The translations under genes and the position numbers were made by a program. A stretch of 63,189 bases of DNA, taken from Cellulomonas hominis (GTDB lineage: Bacteria; Actinomycetota; Actinomycetes; Actinomycetales; Cellulomonadaceae). Location of the stretch: assembly GCF_901521055.1 (NCBI RefSeq), contig NZ_CABEGA010000019.1, forward strand, positions 1 through 63,189. Reading direction: 5' to 3'. The notes below the pieces were generated by a model. That model had not been told where the DNA came from. It was given only the letters and a program-made list of their open reading frames with translations, and searched no databases. Positions within the stretch are counted from its first letter, which is position 1. Each line of letters opens with the position of its first letter. This document shows positions 61,953-63,189 of this stretch, in pieces.

Positions 61953-62861
61953 GTGGGCGCACGCGACGGGTCCGGCCACGTGCTCGTGGTCGGACCCGCG
62001 TCGTGGAACACCCTCGTCCGCCTCGACGCTCTCCCGGAGCCCCGGTCGCAGACCCTGTTCGCCGGCGGGCACCACGACGGCCTCGGCGGGACCTCCGCCG
62101 GCAAGGCCGTGACCCTCGCGGCGCTCGGCGTGGACGTGCACCTGCGGACGCTCGTCGGCGACGACGAGCAGGGCGCCCGGGTGCGCGCGGCGCTCGACCA
62201 CCCGCGGATCCGCCTCGACGCGGTGCCCGCCGCCGGTGGCCGCACGGAGCGGCACGTGAACCTCATGGCCGCCGACGGCGGACGGGTGTCGCTGTACCTG
62301 GAGCTGCCGTCGCCCGCCGTGGACCCGGACGCGGCTGCCGGGCTGGAGGGTGCGGCGGGCGCGGTCGTGGACCTCGCGGCGCACGGGCTGCCGGTGCTCG
62401 CCGCCGCCCGGGCCGCGGGGGTGCCCGTGTGGTGCGACGTGCACGACGACGACGGGACCGCGCCGTTCCAGCGGCCGTTCGCCGACGGCGCCGACGTGCT
62501 GCTCGTGTCCGACGCCCGGCTCGACGACCCCGCCGCGTACCTGCGCGCACGGGTCGCCGGCGGGGCGCGGCTCGCGGTCTGCTCCCGCGGGGCGCGCGGC
62601 GCACTCGCGCTCGACGCCGGCGGGTTCTGGGAGGTGCCGGCCGCGCCGGTCGACGCGGTCGTCGACACGAACGGAGCCGGCGACGCGTTCCTGGCCGGCC
62701 TGCTCGCGGCGGAGCTCGCGGGTCTCGGCACGCCGGCGGCGCTCGCGCACGCGTCGGCCGCGGGGGCGTCCGCGGTCGCGACGGAGTCGCTGGGCGCGCC
62801 GCACGCGACCGCCCGGACGGTCGCGGCCCTGGCGTCGCGCGTGGACGTCCGCCGCGCCTGA
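61953..62861 (+). CDS. PfkB-family carbohydrate kinase
   Basis: A 302-aa ribokinase-like sugar kinase. [15 protein letters not shown] is the N-terminal signature region, with [13 protein letters not shown] following. [14 protein letters not shown] is the C-terminal PfkB signature with the catalytic Asp. The substrate is unknown. The GTG at 61953 is 5 bp after the alpha-glucosidase stop, and no strong ribosome-binding site is seen, so coupling is likely. In this context a glucose or related hexose product is plausible but unproven. Confidence 0.85.
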   Translation: MGARDGSGHVLVVGPASWNTLVRLDALPEPRSQTLFAGGHHDGLGGTSAGKAVTLAALGVDVHLRTLVGDDEQGARVRAALDHPRIRLDAVPAAGGRTERHVNLMAADGGRVSLYLELPSPAVDPDAAAGLEGAAGAVVDLAAHGLPVLAAARAAGVPVWCDVHDDDGTAPFQRPFADGADVLLVSDARLDDPAAYLRARVAGGARLAVCSRGARGALALDAGGFWEVPAAPVDAVVDTNGAGDAFLAGLLAAELAGLGTPAALAHASAAGASAVATESLGAPHATARTVAALASRVDVRRA

Positions 62862-62954
62862 CGGGCACGCCCGGCCCGGCTCAGCCGCCGCCCCGGCCCG
62901 CTCCCCTGCCGTCCCGGCTCCGCTGCTGGCCCGCTGCCGGCCCGCTGCCGGCCC

Positions 62955-63044
62955 GTCGCCGGCCCATCGCCGAGTGGGCAGCAGGCGTCGCCTCCCGGTC
63001 GCGCGAGGGGACATCAACTGCCCACTCGGCGATGGGCCGGCGAC
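62955..63044. repeat. 27-bp perfect inverted repeat after the PfkB kinase
   Basis: Bases 62955-62981 and 63018-63044 are perfect 27-bp inverted copies (inner ends GAGTGGGCAG and CTGCCCACTC) separated by 36 nt. Imperfect GC-rich pairing continues outward. It lies 93 bp after the kinase stop and could be its terminator, a dispersed extragenic palindrome, or a non-autonomous mobile element remnant. Confidence 0.8.
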
Positions 63045-63189
63045 CGGGCCGCAGCGGGCCGGGACGGGGCCAGCTGCGGGGCCGGGGCGGCGGGGGGGCG
63101 GGCCCGGGCGGCGCGTGATGCGGGCCGGCCGCGCCCGGCGGGCGCGGCGGGCGCTCGCCCGCGGCGCCCGGGCCGCGACCGTCCGGGCG
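63045..63189. other. GC-rich tail without a supported gene
   Basis: Extremely G+C-rich sequence with G and C runs. An open frame starts at the ATG at 63118 and continues to the window end (24 codons, Arg/Ala-rich), but there is no ribosome-binding site or recognisable motif, so I do not call it. With 62862-62954, which also lacks features apart from repeated CCCGCTGCCGG words, this completes the non-coding end. Confidence 0.5.

Noticed and set aside
63118..63189. Partial gene at the right edge
   Set aside because: The 24-codon open stretch has no ribosome-binding site and an Arg/Ala composition expected from random GC-rich DNA.

Overview
The window is very GC-rich DNA (roughly three quarters G+C) with many GTG starts, tightly coupled genes and a gene order typical of Actinomycetota. 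The order rpsB-tsf-pyrH-frr-cdsA-rlmN-dxr, the dprA-xerC-sigma cluster, the DivIVA-domain protein, the actinobacterial-type ileS T-box and the Ala-rich tails on S2 and S16 suggest a Cellulomonas-like member of the Micrococcales. The genus is an inference. The first ~39 bases are not genomic: they are a Nextera sequencing adapter, so the left edge of the window is the end of an assembled contig.

Layout. 57-122: a phased inverted-repeat array. 142-7245 (minus): rpsB-tsf, a strong terminator, then pyrH-frr-cdsA-rlmN-DivIVA-dxr (translation, nucleotide and lipid synthesis, isoprenoid synthesis). 7678-8243 (plus): an M23 peptidase whose 3' end is disturbed by an 11-bp tandem duplication. 8221-18613 (minus): a WhiG/FliA-type sigma factor, xerC, dprA, comM, yraN, a DUF2469 gene, rnhB, lepB, rplS, trmD, rimM, khpA and rpsP. 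18779-32690 (minus): a DUF222/HNH protein, an amidohydrolase, ffh, a short glnD, glnB, amtB (with a GlnR-like operator), ftsY, a small membrane protein, smc and ndk. 32702-42974 (minus): a DUF4233 gene, then an MFS/TetR pair and dhaMLK, then folC and ileS. The MFS/TetR/dha block separates folC from DUF4233 and ndk, which are usually neighbours. ileS is headed by an Ile-specific T-box leader.

43280-53143: a hypothetical gene, a frameshifted membrane-protein gene, a NarL-type two-component system, a phosphoribosyltransferase, dnaG with an Arg/Gly-rich linker, an ECF sigma factor with a membrane-anchored partner, and dgt. 53182-62861: a divergent malto-oligosaccharide locus. malE-malF-malG-GH13 lies on the minus strand; a LacI regulator, an alpha-glucosidase and a PfkB kinase lie on the plus strand. 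The shared control region carries a CTTGCAAG site and a GTTAC-GTAAC palindrome. No ATPase gene is present, so a shared MsiK-type ATPase elsewhere is expected. The window ends in a 27-bp perfect inverted repeat and non-coding, very GC-rich sequence.

How it works together. Most of the window is a housekeeping core for translation, protein export (SRP, LepB), RNA modification, replication and recombination. Three regulatory themes stand out: nitrogen sensing (amtB-glnB-glnD, with GlnD lacking its glutamine-sensing ACT domains), tRNA-Ile sensing at ileS, and maltose control at malE/lacI. I see no CRISPR array, prophage, insertion sequence, rRNA or tRNA gene. No obviously new multi-gene defence or biosynthetic system is present. 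The most unusual items are the ACT-less GlnD with a perfect 19-bp hairpin at its start, the peptidase/sigma 3'-end duplication, and the two non-coding inverted-repeat elements.
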